DNA of 37,689 nucleotides. Origin: Limnospira sp050045915. GTDB taxonomy: Bacteria > Cyanobacteriota > Cyanobacteriia > Cyanobacteriales > Microcoleaceae. Positions within the stretch are counted from its first letter, which is position 1, and every line of letters starts with the position of its first letter. The DNA is taken from assembly GCA_050045915.1 (NCBI GenBank), contig JBNGCR010000031.1, positions 1 through 37,689 of the forward strand, given 5' to 3'. The notes under the pieces were generated by a model. It had not been told where the DNA came from. It saw nothing but the letters and a program-made list of their open reading frames with translations, and searched no databases. A program made the position numbers and the translations under genes. Below, in pieces: positions 6,498 to 15,255 of this stretch.

Positions 6498-8222
6498 ATG
6501 GAAGCCGAGGAGTTACTGGACCGCTATCAGCGAGGGGAGCGCCACTTTCAATCCGTCGATCTCGGGGGGGCGAACTTGAGCGGCGTCCACCTCAAACAGG
6601 TCGATCTCAGCGGGGCTGACCTCGGGGGAGCCAATCTGAGTTGGGCCGTCCTCACCGAAGCCGAGTTGACCGGAGCCAATTTGACCCGAGCCGACCTGCA
6701 AAGTGCGCTCCTGGCCAGCGCCCACCTCGATCGCACCCAACTGAACGGGGCCAATTTTTCCCGAGCCGACCTGCGGTTCGCGTCCGTCCAGAACGCCCGA
6801 CTCAACTGGGCGATCCTAGAAGGAGCCCAGGCCCACCGCGTCAATTTGACCGCCAGCCGCCTCGACCGCGCCAAGCTCAAGGGGGCGATCCTCAACAAGG
6901 CCGAACTCAGCTTTGCCCAACTCCCGGAAGCCGATCTGAGCCAAACCAATTTGGTGGCGGCGAACCTGCGGGAGGCGAATTTGCGGGAGGCGAATTTAAC
7001 GGCGGCGAACCTGCGGGAGGCGAATTTGACGGCAGCGAATCTGGCCGAAGCCGATCTCGGTGGTGCGATGTTGCGGTCAGCGGTGCTGGTGGAGGCGGAT
7101 CTGCACCGTAGCCTGTTGGCAGGGGCGGATCTGACCCGGGCTATTTTGGACCGCGCCGATCTGAGCCGCGCCGACCTCGCCGATGCCTATTTGCTCAAGG
7201 CCAGTTTCCAACAAAGCGACTTGTTGCGGGCGAATTTGCAGGGGGTGTATTTGCTGTGGGGAAATTTCGTCGGGGCGAACTTGCAGGGGGCCGACCTGCG
7301 GCGGGCCGATCTCAGTGGCGCCTATTTGCGGGAGAGTTCGCTGGCGGGGGCGGATCTGCGGGAGGCTCTGTTGGTGGATACTCACCTGATCGAGACGACG
7401 TTGGAGGGGGCGAATTTGACGGGATGTTGCATTTACAATTGGCATCCCCAGGAGGTGGATTGGTCGGGGGTGGTTTGCGAGTATGTGTTCGCGGGATTTG
7501 ATTTTACGAACAAGCGGCCGAGCGATCGCACGTCGGCGGTGGAGGAGTTGGGGTTGGAAGCGACATCCGACGACCGCACGGTATTGACGGTGGAATTTTT
7601 TGAGGCCATCGACTGGGAGGCGCTGGTGTACGCGGTGGCGGCGGTGCAGCGGGAAAGCCGCGATTTGAGTCTGACCATTCGAGGATTTGAAACCCTCCCC
7701 GATCGCTCTCGGCTGCAAGTGCAAGCGAATCATTGGGTGAATGCGGAGTGGGTCGGCGACCAAATTTTGAGGCGATATCCGGAAATGGTGGCGCGGGTGG
7801 GCGATCGCCGATCGGTTATCGACGAATTGCTCGAATTGCACAATCTTTCGGACTCGGCCGGTGCCCCGTCCCGCTCCGTTTCGCGATCGCCCGATTGGGA
7901 ATTGTCGCAGCTCTCCGAGCGTCAAAAAAATCTCTATTGGGACATCTCCCGCCAGATTCAATCCATTCTCAATTCCCAGTCGCCGAGCCAATTTGTCGAT
8001 CCCGTGCAGCGTTTGTTGAGTTATTTAGAAAAACAAGGGATTTCGACCCGGGAAATTCGGCATCGGGCGATCGTTGAGCCCATTGTGGCACGCGCCAAGC
8101 GGGAGCGGAAATTCCGGGAACAGCTCCGGGAATGGGAAAAACAAGCCGGCATTTCAGGAAACGGGTCCCTGGTGCAACAACTTTTGCGGTTTGCGATCGC
8201 GCTCTTATCCAAAGAATCCTAG
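6498..8222 (+). CDS. Large pentapeptide repeat protein with alpha-helical C-terminus
   Basis: A 574-residue protein. From about residue 18 to 320 it is almost uninterrupted A(D/N)LxxA pentapeptide repeats, which fold into a right-handed quadrilateral beta-helix. Acidic and Asn-bearing repeats (ADLSRADL, ANLREANL) dominate. A linker follows (CCIYNWHPQEVDWSGVVCEY). The C-terminal ~230 residues form a mixed domain (VEFFEAIDWEALVYAVAAV...), ending in a charged helix with KRERKFREQLREWEKQ. No catalytic motif is visible; these scaffolds usually mediate protein binding. The start at 6498 (MEAEELLDRYQRGERHF) is chosen because family members begin with this type of helix; an in-frame ATG at 6468 is possible. 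An AAA-like ATPase follows 89 bp downstream on the same strand. Confidence 0.9.
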   Translation: MEAEELLDRYQRGERHFQSVDLGGANLSGVHLKQVDLSGADLGGANLSWAVLTEAELTGANLTRADLQSALLASAHLDRTQLNGANFSRADLRFASVQNARLNWAILEGAQAHRVNLTASRLDRAKLKGAILNKAELSFAQLPEADLSQTNLVAANLREANLREANLTAANLREANLTAANLAEADLGGAMLRSAVLVEADLHRSLLAGADLTRAILDRADLSRADLADAYLLKASFQQSDLLRANLQGVYLLWGNFVGANLQGADLRRADLSGAYLRESSLAGADLREALLVDTHLIETTLEGANLTGCCIYNWHPQEVDWSGVVCEYVFAGFDFTNKRPSDRTSAVEELGLEATSDDRTVLTVEFFEAIDWEALVYAVAAVQRESRDLSLTIRGFETLPDRSRLQVQANHWVNAEWVGDQILRRYPEMVARVGDRRSVIDELLELHNLSDSAGAPSRSVSRSPDWELSQLSERQKNLYWDISRQIQSILNSQSPSQFVDPVQRLLSYLEKQGISTREIRHRAIVEPIVARAKRERKFREQLREWEKQAGISGNGSLVQQLLRFAIALLSKES

Positions 8223-8311
8223 AGGAGTTGTGTGTCGGACGGCAATTGGTTATTATCGATCGAGGTACCCGCATTTTCACTTATTCAAGAGCTATCCAAT
8301 CACCGAGTTTG

Positions 8312-9616
8312 ATGAATCAAAACCTCGATTCTAAAATCCATCATTTGATCGACAGGGTTCGATCTCGAACCGGTCAAAATTTAACGGACATTCAAATTAA
8401 ATTATTGACGGAAATTCTCGGCGATTCCAACAAAACCTACGAACAAATTGCCCGGGATGCTTTCTATTCTGCGAGTTACATCAAGCGTTTCGTCGCTCCC
8501 CAACTGTGGAAACTGCTCTCCGAAGCCTGGGGAGAAAAAATTACCAAAGCCAATTTTATCGAAAAGTTAAACCGAGAAATTGAGTACCCGACTCTACACC
8601 GAGCCATTCTGGAACCGCCTTACGATGCCGTCCCCCTCAATTCTCCTTATTATATCGATCGCCCTCCCATCGAAACGGACTGTTATCAGGAAATTCTGAA
8701 CGACCACGCTTTGATTCGGGTTACCGCCCCCAGGCATATGGGAAAAACGTCGTTAATTTCCCGCATTGTTGCCCACGGAAAAGCCCATAATTATCACGGT
8801 GTCTGGCTGACTTTAAATCTCGCCGAGAGCGAATTATTTTTGAACCCGCCCCGTTTTTTTCGCTGGTTCTGCGCCAACCTCACCCGGCAGTTGCCGATTC
8901 CGTCCCAGTTGGATGACTATTGGGACGAGGATATCGGATATTTGATGAGTTGTACGTTCTATATGCGATCGCACGTCCTCGAAACCATCGACGCTCCCAT
9001 CATCTTGATTCTCGACGAAGTGAACGTGCTGTTCGATTACCTGAATTTGGCCCGAGATTTTTTTTCGATGTTGCGAGCTTGGCACGAAGAGAGCAAGGAT
9101 GCGGAAATTTGGCAAAAATTGCGTTTGGTGATCAGCAACTCGACGGAAGTTTACGTCAACTTGGATGCCAATTGCTCTCCTTTCAACGTCGGAATGTCGG
9201 TCGTTCTCCCCCCCTTCGACGTCTCCCAAATGATCGACTTGTCCCGGCGGCATGGACTGAGTTTGTCGGAAAATGAAATTGATGGCATTGCTTTCGAGTT
9301 GGGGGGGTTCCCTGCTCTCATTCGCCAGCTCTTTTATGAAATAGTCCGTCGGAATCTATCCCTGGAAGAAGCTTTACAGGATGCGGCGACGGAAAAGGGT
9401 ATTTTTAGCCGGGACTTGCAAGAAAAATTGGATTATTTACAGCAGAATCCGGATTTGGCGGAAACCTACCGGGACATTCTGTGCGATCGCTCTCTCCCCG
9501 TATTGGAACACAAGCAAATTTTTCAGCTCAAAAGTTTGGGGTTGATTCACTGGGACGGCAAAGCCATACGGGTCAGTTGCGACCTCTATCGCCAATATTT
9601 TGGCGATCGCCTCTGA
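8312..9616 (+). CDS. AAA-like (AAA_35) ATPase with N-terminal VMAP-type helix-turn-helix
   Basis: A 434-residue protein. Residues ~18-85 resemble the helix-turn-helix found at the N-terminus of vWA-MoxR-associated proteins and NACHT ATPases in cyanobacteria: LTDIQIKLLTEIL, TYEQIARDAFYSASYIKRFV, LWKLLSEAWGEKITKANF. The AAA_35-like ATPase follows, with Walker A RHMGKTSL near 141-148 and Walker B IILILDEVNVLF near 230-241. A winged-helix-like C-terminus (KQIFQLKSLGLIHWDGKAIRVS) ends it. Comparative genomics has placed such HTH/NTPase proteins in signalling and biological-conflict systems. The start at 8312 is chosen because similarity begins there; an upstream in-frame extension to 8132 overlaps the preceding gene. 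It may be co-transcribed with the pentapeptide gene. Confidence 0.85.
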   Translation: MNQNLDSKIHHLIDRVRSRTGQNLTDIQIKLLTEILGDSNKTYEQIARDAFYSASYIKRFVAPQLWKLLSEAWGEKITKANFIEKLNREIEYPTLHRAILEPPYDAVPLNSPYYIDRPPIETDCYQEILNDHALIRVTAPRHMGKTSLISRIVAHGKAHNYHGVWLTLNLAESELFLNPPRFFRWFCANLTRQLPIPSQLDDYWDEDIGYLMSCTFYMRSHVLETIDAPIILILDEVNVLFDYLNLARDFFSMLRAWHEESKDAEIWQKLRLVISNSTEVYVNLDANCSPFNVGMSVVLPPFDVSQMIDLSRRHGLSLSENEIDGIAFELGGFPALIRQLFYEIVRRNLSLEEALQDAATEKGIFSRDLQEKLDYLQQNPDLAETYRDILCDRSLPVLEHKQIFQLKSLGLIHWDGKAIRVSCDLYRQYFGDRL

Positions 9617-9624
9617 AGATGGCC

Positions 9625-10071
9625 TCACGCGACGCGAAACACCGGGGTCTGGTAACATTTGACGCAATCGCCGACGGTCCAATCCGGACTCAGGCTGACG
9701 GTGGCATCTAATCTGATCCGGTTGAACTGGGACAGTCTCTCGACTTCTTCCGGCTCCAGATAAAAGACTTTTGATAAAGATACGACGGGAATTGTGAAGT
9801 CAAATTCTCGAGAAATTTCCCCCGAATCACGGGCACAAATATCGTCAAATTTGTACTCTAAAAAATTGAGTTTTTTGTAAATCGGAATGGGGGAGAGACG
9901 GTCGAAAATGATATCCCATGCGGAGGGGGCGATATTCAGTCGGAGTCGGGGAGTCACACGAAGCCAATTTTTTGTCTCCGTTGCGGATAAGGTAACGGTA
10001 TAAGAACCTGAAATCTGAATCCGATCTCGGACGGCTTCGGCCCGAAAGACGTTTAACGTAATTTGAGCCAT
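9625..10071 (-). CDS. Hypothetical protein, probably beta-rich
   Basis: A 148-residue protein I do not recognise. It starts MAQITLNVFRAEAVRDRIQ and shows alternating hydrophobic patterns of beta strands (ISGSYTVTLSATE, WLRVTPRLRLNI, RIRLDATVSL). Two cysteines lie close together near the C-terminus (GDCVKCYQTPVF), which might bind metal. It is convergent with the ATPase gene, the two stops being only about 9 bp apart. The 273 bp upstream (10072-10344) are AT-rich and hold no visible gene. Confidence 0.65.
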   Translation of the reverse strand: MAQITLNVFRAEAVRDRIQISGSYTVTLSATETKNWLRVTPRLRLNIAPSAWDIIFDRLSPIPIYKKLNFLEYKFDDICARDSGEISREFDFTIPVVSLSKVFYLEPEEVERLSQFNRIRLDATVSLSPDWTVGDCVKCYQTPVFRVA

Positions 10072-10344
10072 AGCGAGGGAATCTCCAATTCAAAAATTAT
10101 GCAACTGACTTTATTATTAAAAGCGGCGGCAAATTTTAGCAACGGGATAAAGTAGATAACCTCATCCTTAAAATTGACCGAAAATGTTTATATTTTCTTT
10201 ATAGTGCCGGTTCGACGGGCCAAACATCTGACAGCCGGGGATTGATACATATTTTTTGAATTTTGTCAAGGCGATAAGATGGATAATATCAGCCGACCAG
10301 ATAGATATAAAATCGACATTGAAAATTGAAGTCCAATTCAACTT

Positions 10345-10989
10345 ATGACATTTGCCCGAGACGCCCGACAACACGCCCCCGCCACCGATCGCAACCGACA
10401 GCCCATTTTAGAAGTCCTCGATCGCGTCCTCCCGAAAACCGGGACCGTCCTGGAAGTCGCCAGCGGTACGGGACAACACGCCGTCTTTTTTGCCCCCCGC
10501 CTCAAGCCCCGCCGCTGGCTTCCCTCCGATCCGCAACCGCTGTTGCTCGACAGCATTCGAGCATGGCAAAATCACGCCCCGGCGGACAACCTTCATCCCC
10601 CCCTGGCGTTGAATGTAGAAGCCGATTCTTGGCCGGTGGAAGGGGGCGCGACCCCCCCGGAACTCGCCGAATTTCCCATTACCACCCTCGTCGCCATCAA
10701 CCTGATTCACATTTCCCCCTGGTCCGCCTGCGAGGGGTTGATGGCTGGGTGCGATCGCATTCTCCCCCCCGGCGGCATTCTCTACCTTTACGGCCCCTAC
10801 AAAATGGGCGGGCGACACACGGCACCGAGCAACGAATCTTTCGATCAATATTTGCAAAGTTCCAACCCCAGTTGGGGCGTCCGGGAACTCGATGATGTCG
10901 TCAAATTGGCAAATTCCCACCATCTCAAATTGTTGGAAACCGTGGCGATGCCTGCCAATAATTTTTCCGTCGTTTTCGAGCGGTTCTGA
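10345..10989 (+). CDS. DUF938 class I SAM-dependent methyltransferase
   Basis: A 214-residue protein matching DUF938 (the METTL26-like family). It opens with FARDARQHAPATDRNRQPIL, as in the family. The SAM-binding glycine loop follows as VLEVASGTGQHAVFFA near residues 35-50, then the acidic strand end PSDPQ near 59-63, and a post-loop stretch LVAINLIHISPW near 112-123. PPGGILYLYGPYK near 138-150 is the usual late motif. The substrate is unknown for the family. It stands alone; a relic of a Uma2 gene begins about 57 bp downstream. Confidence 0.92.
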   Translation: MTFARDARQHAPATDRNRQPILEVLDRVLPKTGTVLEVASGTGQHAVFFAPRLKPRRWLPSDPQPLLLDSIRAWQNHAPADNLHPPLALNVEADSWPVEGGATPPELAEFPITTLVAINLIHISPWSACEGLMAGCDRILPPGGILYLYGPYKMGGRHTAPSNESFDQYLQSSNPSWGVRELDDVVKLANSHHLKLLETVAMPANNFSVVFERF

Positions 10990-11045
10990 ATGACTTGATA
11001 TCGAAATCGATAATCCCAAAGAAACTGCGCCAGAGGCTGCCATGA

Positions 11046-11141
11046 CCCTTGACGCAGGCACAACTCGAAACTGAGCGACAGCAAAAAGAACGGTTGGCGG
11101 CGAGGTTGCGGGAATTGGGGATCGATCCGGACGGGGTGTAA
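11046..11141 (+). pseudogene. Relic of a Uma2 gene, C-terminal tail only
   Basis: Between an in-frame TGA at 11043-11045 and a TAA at 11139-11141 the reading frame gives LTQAQLETERQQKERLAARL followed by RELGIDPDGV. This charged coiled-coil ending in LGIDPD is the typical C-terminal tail of Uma2 (DUF820) proteins. No Uma2 catalytic core is found upstream, where the DUF938 gene ends at 10989. It is most likely the last 31 codons of a deleted copy. The intact Uma2 gene in this window (1351-1938) lacks this tail, so the relic comes from a different paralogue. Confidence 0.7.
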
Positions 11142-11366
11142 ATTTAGCTTTTCCAGATCTGCGGCGGGGGTGGCGAAATCGTCGCTTTCCGCGAAGTTTA
11201 CATTGACAAAAGTGCCAGGATGTGATAGCCAGAAAACAGGAAACTGTTCAGGCAAACGGCGGGGGTGCGATCGCGATCTTTAATACCGGCTCGGCAGTTC
11301 AGACCCAATTTTTCGGTAAAATAATTCCTTAATCATCAAAACCGGAAAAATAATCAGGTATAAAGC

Positions 11367-13580
11367 ATGACTGCAACCACGCCGAAACCCGTCTCATCGA
11401 TCCCAGAATTCTGTCAGGGCATCCAGTATTTTGGCGAAACATTCCCCAAGTTGGAAACCTACGGTCAAACCCCCGCGATCGCGGAAGGAAAGACGGCCAT
11501 CTCCGACCCCCGCGACCCCGCCGGCGTCTACCAGACCTTACTCTACGCCGACGCCCTCCGCTACCTGATCCTGCAAGTCACCGGTAGCAAAGCCTCCGGA
11601 CACCCCGGCGGTTTTGCCAGTCAGGCCGAATCCTACGCCGCCCTGGTCATGCTGGGCTACAAAAACATCATCACCGAAGTCGGCCACCACGCCCCCGGTT
11701 TTTACAGCGCCGTCTTCCTCGATCGCTCCCTGGAGGACATGGAAATCTACACCGTCCAACAACTGCGCGATCGCTTCCGGGAAATGCACGGGCTCCTCGG
11801 CCACCTCTCCGGCTACATCCCTGGACTGCTCAACCCCGCCGGCCCCCTCGGCCAGGGCCAGCACTTCGCGATGTCCGCCGCCCTCCTGCACCGGGACAAA
11901 CTCTTCCCCTTCACCCTCGGCGACGGCGGCATGGGCGAACCCTACCCCATGAGCAGCATGGCCCACTTCAACACCGCCTACCCCGACGTCACCAACTTCC
12001 TCCCCGTCCTGGTGTGGAACGGCTACAGCCAGGAACACCACAGCATGGTTTCCACCAAAACCAACGAGGAAATGATCGCCTACTGGAAAGGCAACGGCTT
12101 CGCCGAAGTCATCCTGGTGGACGCCAAAGACTTCGACGACCAAAACCAACCGGGCGATTACGTCGATAGCACGGCTTTCTCCCTGGACCGGCGGATGGCT
12201 TTCACCCAGGCCGTTTTGGAAGCCGCGGACAAAGCCGCCAAATCCGCCCTCGGCGGCACCCTGACGGTGTTCATCATCAAACAACTCAAGGGCGCCGGAG
12301 TCCACGCCCGGGGCGCCAAATCCCACAATCTCTATGCCGGAGATACCCTGGATAATCCCAACATTATCAAAACCCTCCAAGAACGGGCTCTCCCCATCCA
12401 AGCCTGGGAATTGGTCCGCAAAAACCTGGAACGGGCCGGCGGCGGGCCGGCTTCCAAAACCGTCGTCACCGAATTTGAGTATGCGATCGCCGATCTGGGG
12501 ACTTTGCCTTTAGAAGAGTATACCGTCGGCGGCGATCCGAAAGTGGCGACCACCGCAATGGGTGAACTGGTCGCCCACGTCGGCCAGAAGGACCCCCACT
12601 TCGTCGTCACCAACGCCGACGGCAACGCCGCCTCCGGCATCAACAACATCAACCAAGCCCTGAAAATCATCCACCCCACCCCCGACGACACCTATTTCCA
12701 GGGACCCAACGGGCAGGTTTACGAACCCCTCAGCGAGGATGCCTGCGCGGGACTGGCGGCAGGGTTGGCATTGATGGGAGCGCGGACGCTGTGGTGTTCC
12801 TACGAATCCTTCGCCATCAACGGCTTGCCGATTTGGCAAACTGTCACCCAGGCGATGGCCGAACTGCGCCGCCCCACCCCCTCGACGATTACCCTGTTCA
12901 CCGCCGGAGCCCTGGAACAGGGCCGCAACGGCTGGACCCACCAGCGACCGGAAATCGAGGCCTATTTCGCGGCGATGATGCGGAACGGCAACGTTTTCCC
13001 GGTGTTCCCCCCCGACGCCAACAGCATCCAAGTTTGTTATGAGTGGGCGCTGACGACCAAAAATAAGGGGATTACAATTACTGCCAGTAAGTCTCCTCTG
13101 CCCATCCGCACCACCTTTGAACAGACGCGCCAAGGGTTGCGGGACGGTGCCGTTATTTTGGAAGAGGTTTCCGGCGATAAAACGGTGGTGTTTGCCGTGC
13201 TTGGGGACATGACATTGATCCCGGTTTTTGAAGCGGCGGCTTATTTGGAAACTGAGGGCATCGGCACTCGGATTGTGTCCGTGATCAACCCCCGCCGCCT
13301 GTACCGTCCCAGCGATGTTGCGTGGGATACCTGCTCGGAAGCGGACGGCGATTTTATGAGTGATGAAGCGTTCGATAAGCTGTTCGGCGGCGATGCCCTG
13401 ATCGGGGTGACGGGCGGCGCCAGTTTGATGCTGGAACCGATCATGTTGCGGAGTTCTGTTAAGCGGGATACCTTCGCCTGGAAGCGCGGCGAAACGGCCT
13501 CCAGCGCGGGTCAGGTGATGGCGTTTAACGGCCTGACTGCCGAGGCGTTAACTAAGCGTGCGATCGAATTGGTTCACTAG
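11367..13580 (+). CDS. Phosphoketolase-like thiamine-diphosphate enzyme (Synechocystis Sll0529-like)
   Basis: A 737-residue TPP-dependent enzyme of the transketolase/phosphoketolase superfamily. The N-terminal module has SGHPGGF near residue 77-83, HHAPGFYSAVF near 111-121 and the TPP motif GDGGMGEPYPMSSM near 188-201, ending in WNG. The pyrimidine-binding half has EPLSEDACAGLAAGLAL near 453-469, GWTHQRPE near 523-530 and PPDANSIQV near 548-556, echoing phosphoketolase patterns. It differs from canonical Xfp, which is ~800 residues long. Cyanobacteria carry such a second enzyme (Sll0529 in Synechocystis), proposed as a phosphoketolase: xylulose-5-P or fructose-6-P plus phosphate to acetyl-P. 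Substrate here is unproven. It is monocistronic by position. Confidence 0.8.
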   Translation: MTATTPKPVSSIPEFCQGIQYFGETFPKLETYGQTPAIAEGKTAISDPRDPAGVYQTLLYADALRYLILQVTGSKASGHPGGFASQAESYAALVMLGYKNIITEVGHHAPGFYSAVFLDRSLEDMEIYTVQQLRDRFREMHGLLGHLSGYIPGLLNPAGPLGQGQHFAMSAALLHRDKLFPFTLGDGGMGEPYPMSSMAHFNTAYPDVTNFLPVLVWNGYSQEHHSMVSTKTNEEMIAYWKGNGFAEVILVDAKDFDDQNQPGDYVDSTAFSLDRRMAFTQAVLEAADKAAKSALGGTLTVFIIKQLKGAGVHARGAKSHNLYAGDTLDNPNIIKTLQERALPIQAWELVRKNLERAGGGPASKTVVTEFEYAIADLGTLPLEEYTVGGDPKVATTAMGELVAHVGQKDPHFVVTNADGNAASGINNINQALKIIHPTPDDTYFQGPNGQVYEPLSEDACAGLAAGLALMGARTLWCSYESFAINGLPIWQTVTQAMAELRRPTPSTITLFTAGALEQGRNGWTHQRPEIEAYFAAMMRNGNVFPVFPPDANSIQVCYEWALTTKNKGITITASKSPLPIRTTFEQTRQGLRDGAVILEEVSGDKTVVFAVLGDMTLIPVFEAAAYLETEGIGTRIVSVINPRRLYRPSDVAWDTCSEADGDFMSDEAFDKLFGGDALIGVTGGASLMLEPIMLRSSVKRDTFAWKRGETASSAGQVMAFNGLTAEALTKRAIELVH

Positions 13581-13597
13581 GGTTTAAACCGGGCTGA

Positions 13598-13649
13598 TGG
13601 CGCTAAAGCGCAACAACGGGCGATCGTCTTGTTGTTGGGCTTTAGCCCC
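13598..13649. repeat. Imperfect inverted repeat after the phosphoketolase-like gene
   Basis: GGCGCTAAAGCGCAACAA (from about 13599) is an imperfect reverse complement of TTGTTGTTGGGCTTTAGCCC (ending about 13648). The stem is long, with a few mismatches and a loop containing CGATCG. There is no T-run, so it is more likely a dispersed GGGCTAAAGCCC-type repeat than a simple terminator, though it could protect the 3' end of the mRNA. Confidence 0.6.
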
Positions 13650-13696
13650 GGCTGGGTGCTAGAATTGGGAGGATGCGATCGCACTCAATCAAACCC

Positions 13697-13978
13697 ATGT
13701 CGCAAACTTTAGTTGATATTGGCAGTTTAATCACCAGCAATCCGGACATCCAAGGGGATCGTCCGATTATCGCGGGAACCGGAACTTCCGTTCGGCGAAT
13801 CGTCGCCCTCTACAAGCAAGGTTACGGGGCCGGTGAAATTGTCGCAGACAAGGATTATTTAACATTGGCGCAGGTTTATGCGGCGTTGGCTTACTACTAC
13901 GCCAATCAGCGAGTTATTGATGAGGATTTAGCGGCCGAATCTGCCGAGTATGAAAAGTTAGCATCTCGGGAATTTTAA
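13697..13978 (+). CDS. DUF433 protein, VapB-like antitoxin-type
   Basis: A 93-residue protein with the DUF433 core: ITSNPDIQGDRPIIAGTGTS near residues 12-31, then VRRIVALYKQGYGAGEIVAD and LTLAQVYAALAYYYANQ. This is a small helical DNA-binding-like domain. DUF433 genes usually precede a PIN-like DUF5615 toxin gene. No such gene follows: 13979-14355 is AT-rich without a credible reading frame. The start at 13697 (MSQTLVDIG) is preferred over 13673 because the extra residues are unlike the family. It may be an orphan antitoxin or a regulator. Confidence 0.85.
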   Translation: MSQTLVDIGSLITSNPDIQGDRPIIAGTGTSVRRIVALYKQGYGAGEIVADKDYLTLAQVYAALAYYYANQRVIDEDLAAESAEYEKLASREF

Positions 13979-14355
13979 CTTCGATCAATCATTGCAACCA
14001 TTCTCATGATCTCGATGGATGGAAAATTTAATACATTATATTAGCCAGTGTTCATTTACCTTGATATTGAACAAAAAACCGTTTATTATCTGGATACTTT
14101 TTTTGAATCCGCCGATTCATTATTTCCCAACTCTTACCCGGCGAATATATGTCGAAATAAAAGCAAGTGTGAAGAGATTGTCAGGAAAATTTATGAGAAA
14201 CAAAAATCAGAATAGATCATTTTTGATGTGAGCTTGGAAGTTAATTATCAAGCGAGTCCGAGATTTACCAAGCGATCGCACCTCAGCCATACCAGGAAAC
14301 CAAATCGTCAAATTGTCGTCACCCCTCTAATCCAGCCATCCAGCATCCTGCCGCC
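13979..14355. other. AT-rich intergenic region without a supported gene
   Basis: The stretch is clearly more AT-rich than its neighbours. A 70-codon open frame at 14019-14231 exists but lacks a ribosome-binding site and any recognisable composition. The position directly after a DUF433 antitoxin-type gene is where a toxin gene would be expected. None is recognisable. Confidence 0.6.
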
Positions 14356-14913
14356 ATGACTATTTTTAACGTCCGGGAAGCCGTCGAATCCGATATCGGT
14401 CCGATCGCATCCCTCCACACCTCCCAATCTCGCACCCGAACCCCGAATCTCGAGGGGGGATTTCTCCTGGCGGAGAGCACCGAGGAGATGGTGGGGGAGG
14501 GGATGGCGAAAGGAACCCGCTTTTTTGTGGCGATCGCACCCGAGACTGAAGAATTGGTGGGATTTGTCGCGATCGCCCAGCCACAGATTTCGCCCGACCT
14601 CGTGCACAACATTCGCTGGGCGGGGACGGACTACGGCGATCGCCTCTCCGACCACCGCCACCGTTACATTCAGGTCGTCGCCACCAAACCGGGTTGGACG
14701 GGAAAAGGAGTCGCCCGCCGTCTCTACACCTCCATTTATCGACTATTTCCCAATTCTATTTTATCCGCTTTGGTCGTCACCCGACCCATCACCAACCACC
14801 GTTCCCTACATTTCCACATCCGGCAAGGTTTCACCGCCATCGGAACTCTAAATCTAGAAGCTTTGTTCGATTTAGAAAACTATGAAGGGACGATTCTTTA
14901 TCGGGAGACTTGA
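14356..14913 (+). CDS. GNAT family N-acetyltransferase
   Basis: A 185-residue GNAT protein. VREAVESDIGPIASLH at the N-terminus is the usual first strand-helix. The acetyl-CoA pyrophosphate loop is IQVVATKPGWTGKGVARRLY near residues 101-120, a Q/RxxGxG/A-type motif. NHRSLHFHIRQGFTAIGTL near 152-170 is the late motif B-like part. The acceptor substrate cannot be read from sequence. It is a single gene with AT-rich DNA on both sides. Confidence 0.88.
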   Translation: MTIFNVREAVESDIGPIASLHTSQSRTRTPNLEGGFLLAESTEEMVGEGMAKGTRFFVAIAPETEELVGFVAIAQPQISPDLVHNIRWAGTDYGDRLSDHRHRYIQVVATKPGWTGKGVARRLYTSIYRLFPNSILSALVVTRPITNHRSLHFHIRQGFTAIGTLNLEALFDLENYEGTILYRET

Positions 14914-14952
14914 AGGAGAAATTCCCTTTATATTTTACCATCAAAATAGGTC

Positions 14953-14971
14953 GGGCGCAAGCCTTTCGCCC
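14953..14971. repeat. Short GGGCG...CGCCC hairpin repeat
   Basis: GGGCGCAA and TTTCGCCC flank GCC with one mismatch. A close relative lies at 31971-31989. Both are followed by CCTNC and look like the dispersed GGGCGAATGCCATTCGCCC-type repeat of cyanobacterial genomes. The rest of 14914-15255 is AT-rich and shows no gene. Confidence 0.6.
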
Positions 14972-15255
14972 CTCCGGTTGATATCGAACTTGGTGCGATC
15001 GCCGGATTCAACCCGTTTTTTTCGGTTCAACTCATCTTCCATCTTTTGATGTATTAATAATTGAGTCGTTTCTTTTAATTTTGTTAAGTCATCTTTCGAT
15101 CACAAAATCGACCGTCCGAGCCATTTGAGAAGGGGGGGCGATCGCTTCGAGTCCCGTCGGAAAACACAAATTGATCCGGGGGGGATGAATTGTTCTAAAA
15201 TAATTGAGGAGAAACGATATCTCGACTCCCTCAACGCATCACCCGGTACTGGCTC

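Noticed and set aside
7077..7991. 304-codon open frame on the minus strand with apparent repeats
   Set aside because: Its repeats are the antisense reading of the pentapeptide repeats of the plus-strand gene.
10845..11255. 136-codon minus-strand frame after the DUF938 gene
   Set aside because: It overlaps the DUF938 3' end and the Uma2 relic in antisense and shows no family character.
11538..12401. Long open frame of 287 codons on the minus strand
   Set aside because: It is antisense to the phosphoketolase-like gene and has Gly/Val-rich shadow composition caused by GC-rich codons of the real gene.
14019..14231. 70-codon frame as a possible toxin partner of DUF433
   Set aside because: No PIN-like acidic residues, no ribosome-binding site and an AT-driven Ile/Asn/Lys-rich composition.
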